Shown here: positions 54,624 to 63,567 of the stretch, one piece after another
Numbering within the stretch: position 1 is the stretch's first letter
Layout: each line of letters starts with the position of its first letter
Assembly (NCBI GenBank): GCA_041397385.1
Contig: JAWKWW010000003.1
Coordinates: forward strand, 1-64,000
Origin: Albidovulum sp041397385
Lineage (GTDB): Bacteria; Pseudomonadota; Alphaproteobacteria; Rhodobacterales; Rhodobacteraceae
DNA: 64,000 nucleotides
Reading direction: 5' to 3'
Notes under the pieces: generated by a model
The model's input: the letters and a program-made list of their open reading frames with translations, nothing else
Database searches by the model: none
Told to the model about the DNA's origin: nothing
Made by a program: the position numbers and the translations under genes

Positions 54624-55781
54624 ATGCGAGTTTCAAGCCGAAGTGCCGTCGATCCCTTCATTGTGATGGATGTGATGGAAAGGGCTCGCCTTGCCGAGGC
54701 GCAGGGCCGCCACATCATCCACATGGAAGTGGGCCAACCCGGAACCCCGGCACCCGCCGTGGCCCGCGCCGCGCTGGCTGAGGCGATGGAGGCCGGCGCG
54801 CTTGGCTATACCGTGGCGCTTGGCCTGCCGGAACTGCGCGTGGCGATTGCCGGGCTTTACCGGCGCTGGTACGGGATCGACCTTGACCCCGCCCGCGTCG
54901 TCGTCATGCCCGGTTCCTCCGGGGCCTTCCTTCTGGCCTTTACGGCGCTGTTCGACGCCGGCGCGCGCGTCGGGCTGGGCGAACCCGGCTATCCGTCCTA
55001 CCGCCAGATCCTGAAGGCGCTGAGCCTCAACCCCGTCGGCATCCCGACCCGGATGGAAAACCGGCTGCAACCGGTGCCGGCGGATCTGGAAGGTGCGGGC
55101 CCGCTCGATGGGTTGATCGTCGCCTCGCCGGGCAATCCTTCGGGCACGATGCTGGACCGCGACGCGCTGGCGGCGCTGATCGGCTGGGCGCGGGACCGTG
55201 GCGCGGCCTTCATTTCCGACGAGATCTATCACGGCCTGCAATACGAAGGCCGCGCGGTCAGCGCGCTGGAACTGTCGGACGATGTCTATGTGATCAACTC
55301 GTTTTCCAAGTACTTCTCGATGACCGGCTGGCGCATCGGCTGGATGGTTGTGCCGCCGGACCATGTGCGCATGGTCGAGCGTCTGGCGCAGAACATGTTC
55401 ATCTGCCCGCCCCATGCCAGCCAGATTGCGGCGCTGGCCGCGCTTGGAACGGACGCTGCCGATGAACTCGAGGCCAATCTGGCTGTCTATGCCGAAAACC
55501 GCCGGCTGATGCTGGAGGGGCTGCCAAAGGCCGGGTTCTCGCGCATCGCGCCGCCCGACGGGGCGTTCTACATCTATGCCGACGTGTCGGAGATGACCGG
55601 TGACAGCCTGGCCTTTTGCGACGAGATCCTCGACAGGGCGGGCGTCGCGGTGACACCGGGGCTGGATTTCGACCCCCGGCGCGGCGCAACGACCCTGCGC
55701 TTTTCCTATGCGCGCAGCAGCGATGACATCCGGGAAGGTCTTTCGCGGCTTTCCGCCTTCATGGCCGGCCGTCGCGATTGA
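54624..55781 (+). CDS. Class I aminotransferase
   Basis: 385 residues from ATG 54624. It has MEVGQPGTPAPAVARAAL, VVMPGSSGAFLLAF, IVASPGNPSGTMLD, AFISDEIYHGLQYEGR and the PLP lysine in NSFSKYFSMTGWRIGW, the signature of AspC-like subfamily I-gamma aminotransferases. The substrate is undetermined. It is divergent from the DsbA-like gene. Confidence 0.9.
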   Translation: MRVSSRSAVDPFIVMDVMERARLAEAQGRHIIHMEVGQPGTPAPAVARAALAEAMEAGALGYTVALGLPELRVAIAGLYRRWYGIDLDPARVVVMPGSSGAFLLAFTALFDAGARVGLGEPGYPSYRQILKALSLNPVGIPTRMENRLQPVPADLEGAGPLDGLIVASPGNPSGTMLDRDALAALIGWARDRGAAFISDEIYHGLQYEGRAVSALELSDDVYVINSFSKYFSMTGWRIGWMVVPPDHVRMVERLAQNMFICPPHASQIAALAALGTDAADELEANLAVYAENRRLMLEGLPKAGFSRIAPPDGAFYIYADVSEMTGDSLAFCDEILDRAGVAVTPGLDFDPRRGATTLRFSYARSSDDIREGLSRLSAFMAGRRD

Positions 55782-55827
55782 ACGGCGGCCCCATTTCGCT
55801 AGAATGGCCGAAAAACGGGCAGTCGTC

Positions 55828-57060
55828 ATGATCAGGCTATTCTTCGCGCTCTGGTTCGCGTTCGCGGCGGTTTCCACGCCCGGTTGGGCGCAGGAGTTTT
55901 CCGCGCTCGCCCGGCTGGATGGCGCGGCTTCGGCGGTCAGCGACGACGGCGACGGCGTGCGGATCGTTCTGTCGCTCTCTCAGCCCGTGCCTTATCGCAT
56001 CGGTCTCATGGACAGCCCGCCGCGGCTTGTCGTCGATTTCCGCGAGGTGGACTGGAATGGCACCGATCTCGCCGCGCTCAACTCGGGCGAACGGGTGATT
56101 GGGCTGCGCGCCGGCGCGCTGGAGCCGGGCTGGTCGCGGCTGGTGGCGGAACTCGAAGGTCCGTTCACGGTCGAAAGCGCGGGGATGCAGACCGGGCAGG
56201 GCAGTGGCGGCGCGCGGGTCGACATTCGGCTGAAGACGGCCAGCGCTTCGGATTTCGCCGCCGCTCTGGCCGCCGCACCTGCCCGGACTTGGGGCGATGT
56301 GCCGGCCGCGAGTCCGCCTGCGCCCGGTACGGTCAAACGCCGCCAGACTGGCGACGCACCGCTGGTCGTGGTGCTTGACCCCGGTCATGGCGGTATCGAT
56401 CCGGGCGCCGAAACCCCGCAGGCCAACGAGGCAGAGCTTATCCTCGCCTTTGCGCGCGAACTGAAAGAGGCGATGCTGCGCGCCGGCGGCATGACGGTGG
56501 TTCTGACCCGTGAAAGCGACACCTTCGTGCCCTTGGAAACCCGCATTTCGCTGGCGCGCGCGGTGGGTGCCGACCTCTTCATCTCGCTTCACGCCGACGC
56601 GCTGGCCGAGGGGCAGGCGCGCGGTGCGACGGTCTATACGCTGGCCGATGCCGCAACCGATACCGCTTCGGCCGCGCTGGCCGAACGCCACGACCGCGCC
56701 GATTTGCTGGCCGGTGTCGACCTCAGCGAACAGGATGACCGGATAGCCGGGGTGATGATGGAGATGGCCCGGGTCGAAACCGACCCGCGTTCGGACCGCC
56801 TGGCGGGCGCGCTGGTCGCGGCGATCCAAGCCGCCGAACTGCGCATGCACAAGCATCCGCACATGCAGGCCGCCTTTTCGGTCCTGAAATCGCCCGATAT
56901 TCCGTCGGTTCTGCTGGAGCTGGGGTTTCTGTCGAACCCGCACGACCTGGCGAACATCCTGGATGCCGACTGGCGCGCGCGCATGGCTCGGGCGGTGGTA
57001 TCGGCGGTTCAGGCCTGGGCCCTTGCGGATGCGGCCGAGGCGCGCCTGATCCGCCAATAA
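55828..57060 (+). CDS. N-acetylmuramoyl-L-alanine amidase, AmiC type
   Basis: 410 residues from ATG 55828, chosen because a signal peptide follows (IRLFFALWFAFAAVSTPGWA); an ATG at 55804 is possible. The N-terminal AMIN domain (PPRLVVDFREVDWNGTD) targets the septum or peptidoglycan. The C-terminal Amidase_3 domain has VVLDPGHGGIDPGAETP (zinc His), AELILAFARELKEAM, DLFISLHADA (second His) and VLLELGFLSNPHD (catalytic Glu). It splits daughter-cell peptidoglycan. The PBP gene follows. Confidence 0.92.
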   Translation: MIRLFFALWFAFAAVSTPGWAQEFSALARLDGAASAVSDDGDGVRIVLSLSQPVPYRIGLMDSPPRLVVDFREVDWNGTDLAALNSGERVIGLRAGALEPGWSRLVAELEGPFTVESAGMQTGQGSGGARVDIRLKTASASDFAAALAAAPARTWGDVPAASPPAPGTVKRRQTGDAPLVVVLDPGHGGIDPGAETPQANEAELILAFARELKEAMLRAGGMTVVLTRESDTFVPLETRISLARAVGADLFISLHADALAEGQARGATVYTLADAATDTASAALAERHDRADLLAGVDLSEQDDRIAGVMMEMARVETDPRSDRLAGALVAAIQAAELRMHKHPHMQAAFSVLKSPDIPSVLLELGFLSNPHDLANILDADWRARMARAVVSAVQAWALADAAEARLIRQ

Positions 57061-57189
57061 CGCCGGCAAGGCACCGCCCATCGACAAAACGTGACGGAAA
57101 TCGCGGCAAAACCCCGCTATACTGGGCAGGCTTGCTTTGACCGCGCGCCGGCGCGCGTATATGCAAAGCGCGGCAACACGGGGTCAGGC

Positions 57190-59742
57190 GTGCTCAGATT
57201 CATCGGGTCCTTCTTTGGCGGCATCTTCAGCTGGCTGACGATTGCGCTGGTCTTCATCGCGCTGACCATCGGCGCGGTCTTCTGGATGTACGGCCGCGAC
57301 CTGCCCAGCCACGAAAACCTGGCGCAGTACGCGCCGCCGACAATCTCGCGCATCTATTCCGGCGAAGGCCGCATGATCGACGAATTCGCCCGCGAGCGCC
57401 GCATCTTCGCGCCGATCGAGGAAATTCCCGATCTGGTCAAGAATGCCTTCATCTCGGCCGAGGACAAGAATTTCTATACCCACAAGGGCTATGACGCGCG
57501 CGGCATCGCCGCCGCCGCCTTCGAGGCGCTGCGCTCGCGCGGGCGCAATGTGCGCGGTGCCTCGACCATTACGCAGCAGGTGATGAAGAACTTCCTGCTT
57601 TCGGGCGACCGCACGGGTGAGCGCAAGATCAAGGAAATCATCCTGGCGACCCGGATCGAGGAAAGCCTGCCCAAGAACAAGATCCTTGAGCTTTATCTGA
57701 ACGAGATCTTCCTCGGTCAGAACTCCTATGGCGTGGCGGCCGCCGCGCAGACCTATTTCAACAAGACGCTCGGCCAGCTTGATGCCTCGGAGGCCGCGTT
57801 TCTGGCCGCACTGCCGCAGGCACCGTCCAAATACCACCCCGTCACCGCCAAGGAGCGGGTGACCGAACGGCGCAACTATGTGCTGCGCGAGATGTGGCAG
57901 AACGGCTATATCGACCAGGCGACCTATGAGGCCGAAAAGGAAAAGCCGCTGCTGACCGTGCAGAACGGCGACTATCCGGCCTTCAAGGCCTCGCTGCCGC
58001 CGCGCGACTATTTCACCGATGAAATCCGGCGTCAGCTCTCTGGCAGCTTCGGCGAAGAGGAGTTTTTCGGCGGCGGGCTGACGATCCGGGCAACCGTCGA
58101 TCCCGAAATGCAGCTTGCCGCTGCCGCGGCGCTGCGCGCAGGGCTTGAGAAATACGACCGCAACCAGGGCATCTGGCGCGGCACCCGCAAGGTGATCGAC
58201 CCAGCGCGCCTTGGAAGCGAGATCGAATGGCGCACCGCGCTGGCCGAAACAGAAGTGTCGCGCGATGTCGAGGGCTGGTATCCGGCCGTTGTGCTGGAGG
58301 TCGGCAAATCCTCGGCCCGGGTCGGGATCGACGGGGTCGCCGAAGACGAGGACGGTCACTACATCCCGGCGGAGGATGTGACCTGGGCGCGCAAGCGGCA
58401 GGCGGACGGGCGCCTTGGCCCTAAGGCGAAAGCCGCCGGCGACCTCTTGTCGGTGGGCGATGTCGTGCTTGTCACGCCGCTGGCCGACGATGCGGGCGAA
58501 TTCAAGCGCTGGTCGCTGCGTCAGATACCGGAGGTGCAGGGCGCCTTCATGGCGATGGATGTCAATACCGGCCGAGTCCTCGCGATGCAGGGCGGCTATT
58601 CCTATCAGGATTCGGTCTTCAACCGCGCCACCCAGGCAACGCGGCAACCTGGTTCTTCGTTCAAGCCCTTCGTCTATGCCGCCGCGCTCGACAGCGGCTT
58701 CAGCCCTGCGACCATCGTCGTTGACGCGCCGATCGAGGTGAACACACCGCAAGGCCTCTGGCGGCCCAAGAACGCGTCGAACAAGTTCTACGGTCCCGCG
58801 CCCTTGCGCACCGGGATCGAACAGTCGCGAAACCTGATGACCGTGCGCGTGGCGCAGGAAATCGGCATGGAAACCGTGGCCGGCTATGCCGAACGCTTCG
58901 GCGTCTACAGCCCGATGAAGCCGTTTCTGGCCAATGCGCTCGGCAGCCAGGAAACCACGCTTTTCAAGATGGTCGCGGCCTATGCGATGTTCGCCAATGG
59001 CGGCGAACGGGTGGAACCGACGCTGGTTGATCGGGTTCAGGACCGCTGGGGGCGCACCATCTATCGCCACGATCAGCGCGTCTGCGAGGATTGCCGGCTG
59101 GCCAGCCTCGATCCCGGCGCCATTCCCCGCATCACCTCGAACCGTGAACGGGTGATGGATGCGATCACCGCCTATCAGCTTACCTCGATGATGCAGGGTG
59201 TCGTACAGCGCGGGACCGCGCGCGGCATCAACCTGCCGGTGCCGATTGCCGGCAAGACCGGGACCACGAACGACGCCAAGGATGTGTGGTTCATCGGCTT
59301 TTCCTCGACCATCGTGGCGGGTTGCTACATCGGTTTCGACCAGCCGCGCAGCCTGGGCGGCGGGGCGTCGGGCGGCGGTTTCTGCGGCCCGGTGTTCCAA
59401 AGCTTCATGTCCGAGGCGATCAAGAAATACGGCGGGGCGCAGTTCAAGGTCCCGCCCGGCGGCCATTTCATCAAGATCGACCGCTATTCCGGCGCGCTTC
59501 TGCCGCCCGAATCCTCGGGTGACAATGTGGTGGCCGAATACTTCCGCGATGGCGAAGAGCCGATCTTCGGCCTTGGCGCGCTGGTCGATGGCGGCTTTGC
59601 CATGGGCGCGAACCTGCCGCTCTTTGCCGCCGGCGAAAGCGATGAAAGCGAGGCGACCGCGGTGCGCACGGTGACCGGCAAGACCAAGATCGTGCCCAAG
59701 AAGGCAGATTTCGGCACGCTGAGCGCCGGCGGGCTTTACTGA
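57190..59742 (+). CDS. mrcA: Penicillin-binding protein 1A
   Basis: 850 residues from GTG 57190 (LRFIGSFFGGIFSWLTIAL), chosen because the conserved anchor begins there; the frame is open further up. A membrane helix leads to the GT51 glycosyltransferase domain (ISAEDKNFYTHKGYD, RGASTITQQVMKNFLL, KNKILELYLNEIFLGQNSYG). The transpeptidase domain has ATQATRQPGSSFKPFVYAA (S-x-x-K), the SxN-like EQSRNLMTVR and PIAGKTGTTNDAKD (KTG). An OB-like insert lies between the two. It polymerises and cross-links peptidoglycan. It overlaps the convergent oxidase gene by 7 bases. Confidence 0.95.
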   Translation: MLRFIGSFFGGIFSWLTIALVFIALTIGAVFWMYGRDLPSHENLAQYAPPTISRIYSGEGRMIDEFARERRIFAPIEEIPDLVKNAFISAEDKNFYTHKGYDARGIAAAAFEALRSRGRNVRGASTITQQVMKNFLLSGDRTGERKIKEIILATRIEESLPKNKILELYLNEIFLGQNSYGVAAAAQTYFNKTLGQLDASEAAFLAALPQAPSKYHPVTAKERVTERRNYVLREMWQNGYIDQATYEAEKEKPLLTVQNGDYPAFKASLPPRDYFTDEIRRQLSGSFGEEEFFGGGLTIRATVDPEMQLAAAAALRAGLEKYDRNQGIWRGTRKVIDPARLGSEIEWRTALAETEVSRDVEGWYPAVVLEVGKSSARVGIDGVAEDEDGHYIPAEDVTWARKRQADGRLGPKAKAAGDLLSVGDVVLVTPLADDAGEFKRWSLRQIPEVQGAFMAMDVNTGRVLAMQGGYSYQDSVFNRATQATRQPGSSFKPFVYAAALDSGFSPATIVVDAPIEVNTPQGLWRPKNASNKFYGPAPLRTGIEQSRNLMTVRVAQEIGMETVAGYAERFGVYSPMKPFLANALGSQETTLFKMVAAYAMFANGGERVEPTLVDRVQDRWGRTIYRHDQRVCEDCRLASLDPGAIPRITSNRERVMDAITAYQLTSMMQGVVQRGTARGINLPVPIAGKTGTTNDAKDVWFIGFSSTIVAGCYIGFDQPRSLGGGASGGGFCGPVFQSFMSEAIKKYGGAQFKVPPGGHFIKIDRYSGALLPPESSGDNVVAEYFRDGEEPIFGLGALVDGGFAMGANLPLFAAGESDESEATAVRTVTGKTKIVPKKADFGTLSAGGLY

Positions 59743-61016
59743 CGCAGCGCTCCGGCGCGCGCCTCGCGCCATCGGTCCTGCGCCTGAAGCGACCAGTAGA
59801 TGAGCTGCGCGGCGACCAATCCCGCCGGCCCACCGGTCCAGTCAAGCCCGAACGGTTCAAACGCCCGGGTGCGGTCGCTTTCGCCGGCAATCGCCTCGGC
59901 CAGAAGCCGCCCGGCGATCGCGGTGGTGTTGAGCCCGTGCCCGCCAAAGGCGGTGGCGTACCAGAGCCCCGGGCGCAACTGACCGATCTGCGGCATCTGG
60001 TGGCGGGCATAGGCCATCAGCCCCGACCACGCGTGCTCGGTCTTCAGACCGGCAAGGTCGGGGTAGACCGTCGTCATCTCGTGGCGAAGCTCGCGGACGA
60101 TCCCGGCGGTCTTGGCCGCGCGCGTGGTGATCCGCCCGCCCCAGAGAAGCCGCGCGCCGCCCTCGACAAGGCGATAGTAATCGCCGGCGCGCCGGTCGTC
60201 GCCGATGGCTTCGGACGTGCGGATGGCTTTTGAAAGACGCTCCGGCGCGGTTTCGCTTTGCATCACATAGGTCGCGATCGGCAGCATGGCGCGGCGCAGT
60301 TCCGGCACCAGCGGCCCGGTGTAGCCGCCGGTTGTGACCACGACGGTTTGCGCACGCAGCCTACCGGCGGGCGTGGTCAGTTCGAAACCACCCGGCGCGC
60401 CCGCCAGGCCGGTGACCGGCGTCGCCTCGTGGATCCGCCCGCCCATGGCCTCGACCGCATCGGCCAGGCCGCGCAGGTAGTTCAGCGGGTGGATGTGAAA
60501 GGCGCCCCGGTCGCGCTGGCCATGCCGGTAACGGGTGGTGGACAGGCTGGCGCGGATGGCATCGGGGCCGAGGTAGTCAAGCTCGGGATTGCCCGCGGCT
60601 TCGTGGCGCAGATCGTCGCCGGGTTCGTGTCGCCGCATACGCAGGATGCCGGGGGTCAAGCCCGCGTCGGTCAGGCCAAATTCGGCGATATGGTCACGCA
60701 CCGCCTCGCGCCCCTCGACCGACAAGGCCTGCAGGGTTGCCGCAGTCTCCGCCCCGGCGCGCCGGGTGATGGCAGAGGCGCCGGCGGCATAGCCATCGCT
60801 GACAAAGCCGCCATTTCGCCCGGAGGCGCCGAAACCGAGGCTTTCCGCCTCAAAAAGGGCGACGGCAATCCCGCGCCGGGAGAGTTCCAAGGCGGTGGAA
60901 AGCCCCGCAAGACCGCCGCCGACGATGGCGACCGTGGCTGTCGCGCGCCCGTTCAGCGGCTGCCGCGCGGCAACCGGCCGACCAGTGCGGTGATACCAGG
61001 TATCGGGCGCACGCAT
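59736..61016 (-). CDS. FAD-dependent amine/amino-acid oxidase (DAO family)
   Basis: 426 residues. It has VAIVGGGLAGLSTALELSRR (dinucleotide fold), LGFGASGRNGGFVSDGY typical of DadA/PuuB-like gamma-glutamylputrescine-oxidase relatives, and near the C-terminus LWYATAFGGHGLNTTAIAGR. The substrate is probably an amine or amino acid. xthA lies 6 bases upstream on the same strand, so the two may be cotranscribed. Confidence 0.88.
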   Translation of the reverse strand: MRAPDTWYHRTGRPVAARQPLNGRATATVAIVGGGLAGLSTALELSRRGIAVALFEAESLGFGASGRNGGFVSDGYAAGASAITRRAGAETAATLQALSVEGREAVRDHIAEFGLTDAGLTPGILRMRRHEPGDDLRHEAAGNPELDYLGPDAIRASLSTTRYRHGQRDRGAFHIHPLNYLRGLADAVEAMGGRIHEATPVTGLAGAPGGFELTTPAGRLRAQTVVVTTGGYTGPLVPELRRAMLPIATYVMQSETAPERLSKAIRTSEAIGDDRRAGDYYRLVEGGARLLWGGRITTRAAKTAGIVRELRHEMTTVYPDLAGLKTEHAWSGLMAYARHQMPQIGQLRPGLWYATAFGGHGLNTTAIAGRLLAEAIAGESDRTRAFEPFGLDWTGGPAGLVAAQLIYWSLQAQDRWREARAGALRQ

Positions 61017-61022
61017 GGGCGG

Positions 61023-61802
61023 TCAGGCGTCAAGCGCGACCCAGACCGGAACATGGTCTGACGGCTTGTCACGCCCGCGTTCGGCCTTGTCGATCCCGGC
61101 CTCGGTCAGCAGGTCGGCGCATTGCGGGCTGAGCAGGACATGATCGATGCGGATGCCGTTGTTCTTTTCCCAGGCCGCCGCCTGGTAATCCCAGAAGCTG
61201 TAGTGACCGGGGCGCGGTTCCCGGGCCCGGAACGCCTCGGTCAGGCCCAGGTTCAGAAGCCGGCGGAAGGCCTCGCGGCTTTGCGGCAGGGCGAGCGCAT
61301 CCTCGCGCCAGACCTCGGGTCTGGCGGCGTCCTCGTCCTGCGGAATGACATTGTAGTCGCCGGCCATCAGAAACGGCTCTTCCAGCGCCAGAAGGTCGCG
61401 CGCGCGCGCCTCGAGCCGGGCCATCCAGGCCAGCTTGTAATCGTATTTCGGGCCGGGCACCGGATTGCCGTTCGGCAGGTAGAGCCCGCAGACCCGGACC
61501 GGCCGGTCGCCCATCACCGTGGCTTCGATATAACGGGCCTGTTCGTCGGTCTCGTCGCCCGGCAGGCCGCGCCGGACATCCTCAAGCGGCAGGCGCGACA
61601 GGATCGCGACGCCGTTGAAGCTTTTCTGGCCATGGGTCTCGACGCGGTAGCCGCGATCCTCGAAGAGCTCGCGCGGAAAGTTTTCGTCGACCGACTTGAT
61701 TTCCTGCAAGAGCACGACATCGACCTCGGCCGTATCGAGCCAGGCCGGCAGCGCCTCGGCCCGGGCCTTGATGCCGTTGATGTTGAATGTCGCGATCTTC
61801 AT
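61023..61802 (-). CDS. xthA: Exodeoxyribonuclease III
   Basis: 259 residues. The EEP fold is complete: MKIATFNINGIKARAEALPAWL, DVVLLQEIKSVDENFP (Glu), GLYLPNGNP, FLMAGDYNVIPQDEDAARP (Asp/Asn), IRIDHVLLSPQ and KPSDHVPVW (Asp-His). It acts as an AP endonuclease and 3'-exonuclease in base-excision repair. Confidence 0.96.
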   Translation of the reverse strand: MKIATFNINGIKARAEALPAWLDTAEVDVVLLQEIKSVDENFPRELFEDRGYRVETHGQKSFNGVAILSRLPLEDVRRGLPGDETDEQARYIEATVMGDRPVRVCGLYLPNGNPVPGPKYDYKLAWMARLEARARDLLALEEPFLMAGDYNVIPQDEDAARPEVWREDALALPQSREAFRRLLNLGLTEAFRAREPRPGHYSFWDYQAAAWEKNNGIRIDHVLLSPQCADLLTEAGIDKAERGRDKPSDHVPVWVALDA

Positions 61803-61862
61803 GGCCGTCTCCCTGATCCGCCCGTTCTAGCCGCGCCGGCGCGCGCCGCCAAGCGGCAAGGC

Positions 61863-61910
61863 GGCCGGGGGCGCCGCCCCGGACCCCGGGAGTATTTGGA
61901 CCAAGATGAA
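61863..61910 (+). repeat. Rhodobacteraceae-type intergenic element, copy 2
   Basis: CCGGGGGCGCCGCCCCGG (hairpin) is followed by ACCCCGGGAGTATTTGGACC and AAGATGAA. It matches the element at 29463-29513 read on the minus strand. Here it lies antisense between erpA and xthA. Confidence 0.5.
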
Positions 61911-61911
61911 A

Positions 61912-62244
61912 TCAGATGGAAAATGAGATGCCGCAGCCGCAGGAGGAGGTGGCGTTGGGGTTCTCGACGACAAAGCGCGCGCCGATCAGATCGTCGGAAA
62001 AGTCTATGGTCGCGTTTTGCAGGAAGGGCAGCGACACGGTGTCGATCAGCACCTTCTGGCCGCCGCCTTCCAGCACCAGATCGTCGGGTGCGGGTTCGTC
62101 CAGGCGGATGTCGTACTGAAAGCCGGAACAGCCGCCGCCCTCGACCGCGACGCGCAGGGCACGGTCATGCCCGGCTTCGGCGTTGATCTCTGCCAGCCGC
62201 GCGAAAGCGCGTTCTGTCACGCGGGGGGGAAGGGTCAGGGTCAT
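61912..62244 (-). CDS. erpA: HesB/IscA-type iron-sulfur insertion protein
   Basis: 110 residues from ATG 62244. The three cluster cysteines are in VEGGGCSGFQYDI and NATSSCGCGISFSI, with the family's LPFLQNATIDFSDDLIGARF between them. It delivers Fe-S clusters to client proteins. ErpA is the usual name in this family, and a plain IscA paralogue is the alternative. It is divergent from dgt, with 81 bases between the starts. Confidence 0.88.
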   Translation of the reverse strand: MTLTLPPRVTERAFARLAEINAEAGHDRALRVAVEGGGCSGFQYDIRLDEPAPDDLVLEGGGQKVLIDTVSLPFLQNATIDFSDDLIGARFVVENPNATSSCGCGISFSI

Positions 62245-62325
62245 CGGCGTTGCCTTATGTCCTTTCGCGGTGAAACCACATATATGGGCAGGCAGGAACG
62301 ACGACAAGAATTGAGCGATGGCGCG

Positions 62326-63495
62326 ATGACCCTTGCCCCCTATGCCTGCGATCCCGACCGGTCGCGCGGCCGGCTGCACACCGAAGGCTATTCGACCTTT
62401 CGCAGCCCGTTTCAGCGTGACCGCGACCGGATCATCCATTCCTCGGCCTTTCGGCGGCTGAAGCACAAGACGCAGGTCTTCGTGGAACACGAGGGCGATT
62501 ATTACCGCACCCGCCTGACCCATTCGATCGAGGTTGCGCAGGTGGCGCGCACGATCGCGGGGGTTCTGGGGCTCAACACCGAACTGGCCGAGGCGATCGC
62601 GCTGGCCCATGATCTGGGCCATACGCCCTTCGGCCATACCGGCGAGGATGCGCTGGCCGAACTGATGGCGCCCTTTGGCGGGTTCGACCACAACGCTCAG
62701 GCCCTGCGAATCGTGACCCGGCTGGAGCGTCACTATGCCGATTTCGATGGTCTGAACCTGACCTGGGAAACGCTGGAGGGCATCGCCAAACACAACGGCC
62801 CGGTGCTTGAGCGTGATGGCGATGGCGCGCCGGTCGCGGCGGACATTCCCTATGCGCTGGCCGAAGCAAATGCCGATTTCGATCTGGAATTGCATACTTT
62901 CGCCAGCGCCGAGGCGCAGGTCGCGGCGATTGCCGACGATGTGGCCTATTCCCACCATGACCTGCATGACGGGCTGCGTTCGGAGCTGTTCAGCGAGACC
63001 GATCTGATGGAACTGCCGGTGACCGGGCCGGCCTTTGCCGAGGTGGACCGGCTATACCCGGGGCTGGAGCCGATGCGGCGCCGGCACGAAGCGCTGCGGC
63101 GGGTCTTTGGCGTGATGGTCGAGGATGTGATCGCCGTGGCGCGCAACCGGCTGGAGGCGGCGCAGCCGAAATCGGTCGAGGAGATCCGGGCGATGGACGC
63201 CACGATCATCCGCTTTTCCAAGCCGCTTTATCAGGACCTCAAGGCGATCCGGTCGTTTCTGTTTCGCCGGATGTACCGGGCGCCGTCGGTCATGGTCGAG
63301 CGCGCGCCGGTCAGCGCCGTCCAGCGCGCTCGTTTCGCGCGGGTTCTCGACGATCCGGCGCTGTTGCCGGCCGAATGGCGTGCCGACATTGCGCGCGCGG
63401 CCGATCGGACCGCATTGGCGCGGATCGTGGCGGATTACGTGGCGGGCATGACCGACCGGTTCGCCTTGCAGGAACACGAACGGTTGTGTAGCTAG
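62326..63495 (+). CDS. dgt: Deoxyguanosinetriphosphate triphosphohydrolase-like protein
   Basis: 389 residues from ATG 62326. The HD-domain phosphohydrolase signature is clear: DRIIHSSAFRRLKHKTQVF, YRTRLTHSIEVAQVARTIAG (His), LAHDLGHTPFGHTGED (His-Asp) and DDVAYSHHDLHDGLRS (Asp). The erpA-dgt-argS arrangement is common in Alphaproteobacteria, though argS is not here. It hydrolyses dNTPs and so helps balance the dNTP pool that NrdJ fills. The frame is intact. Confidence 0.93.
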   Translation: MTLAPYACDPDRSRGRLHTEGYSTFRSPFQRDRDRIIHSSAFRRLKHKTQVFVEHEGDYYRTRLTHSIEVAQVARTIAGVLGLNTELAEAIALAHDLGHTPFGHTGEDALAELMAPFGGFDHNAQALRIVTRLERHYADFDGLNLTWETLEGIAKHNGPVLERDGDGAPVAADIPYALAEANADFDLELHTFASAEAQVAAIADDVAYSHHDLHDGLRSELFSETDLMELPVTGPAFAEVDRLYPGLEPMRRRHEALRRVFGVMVEDVIAVARNRLEAAQPKSVEEIRAMDATIIRFSKPLYQDLKAIRSFLFRRMYRAPSVMVERAPVSAVQRARFARVLDDPALLPAEWRADIARAADRTALARIVADYVAGMTDRFALQEHERLCS

Positions 63496-63567
63496 GCGGG
63501 TCCGCCGCGCCGTCGCATGCGGGCCGGGCCGGTACCCGTCCGTTTCGCCCCCCGGAAAGGAACGCGC

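Noticed and set aside
57184..59772. 862-residue antisense frame over the PBP1A gene
   Set aside because: Same high-GC shadow effect; the sense strand has all GT51 and transpeptidase motifs.
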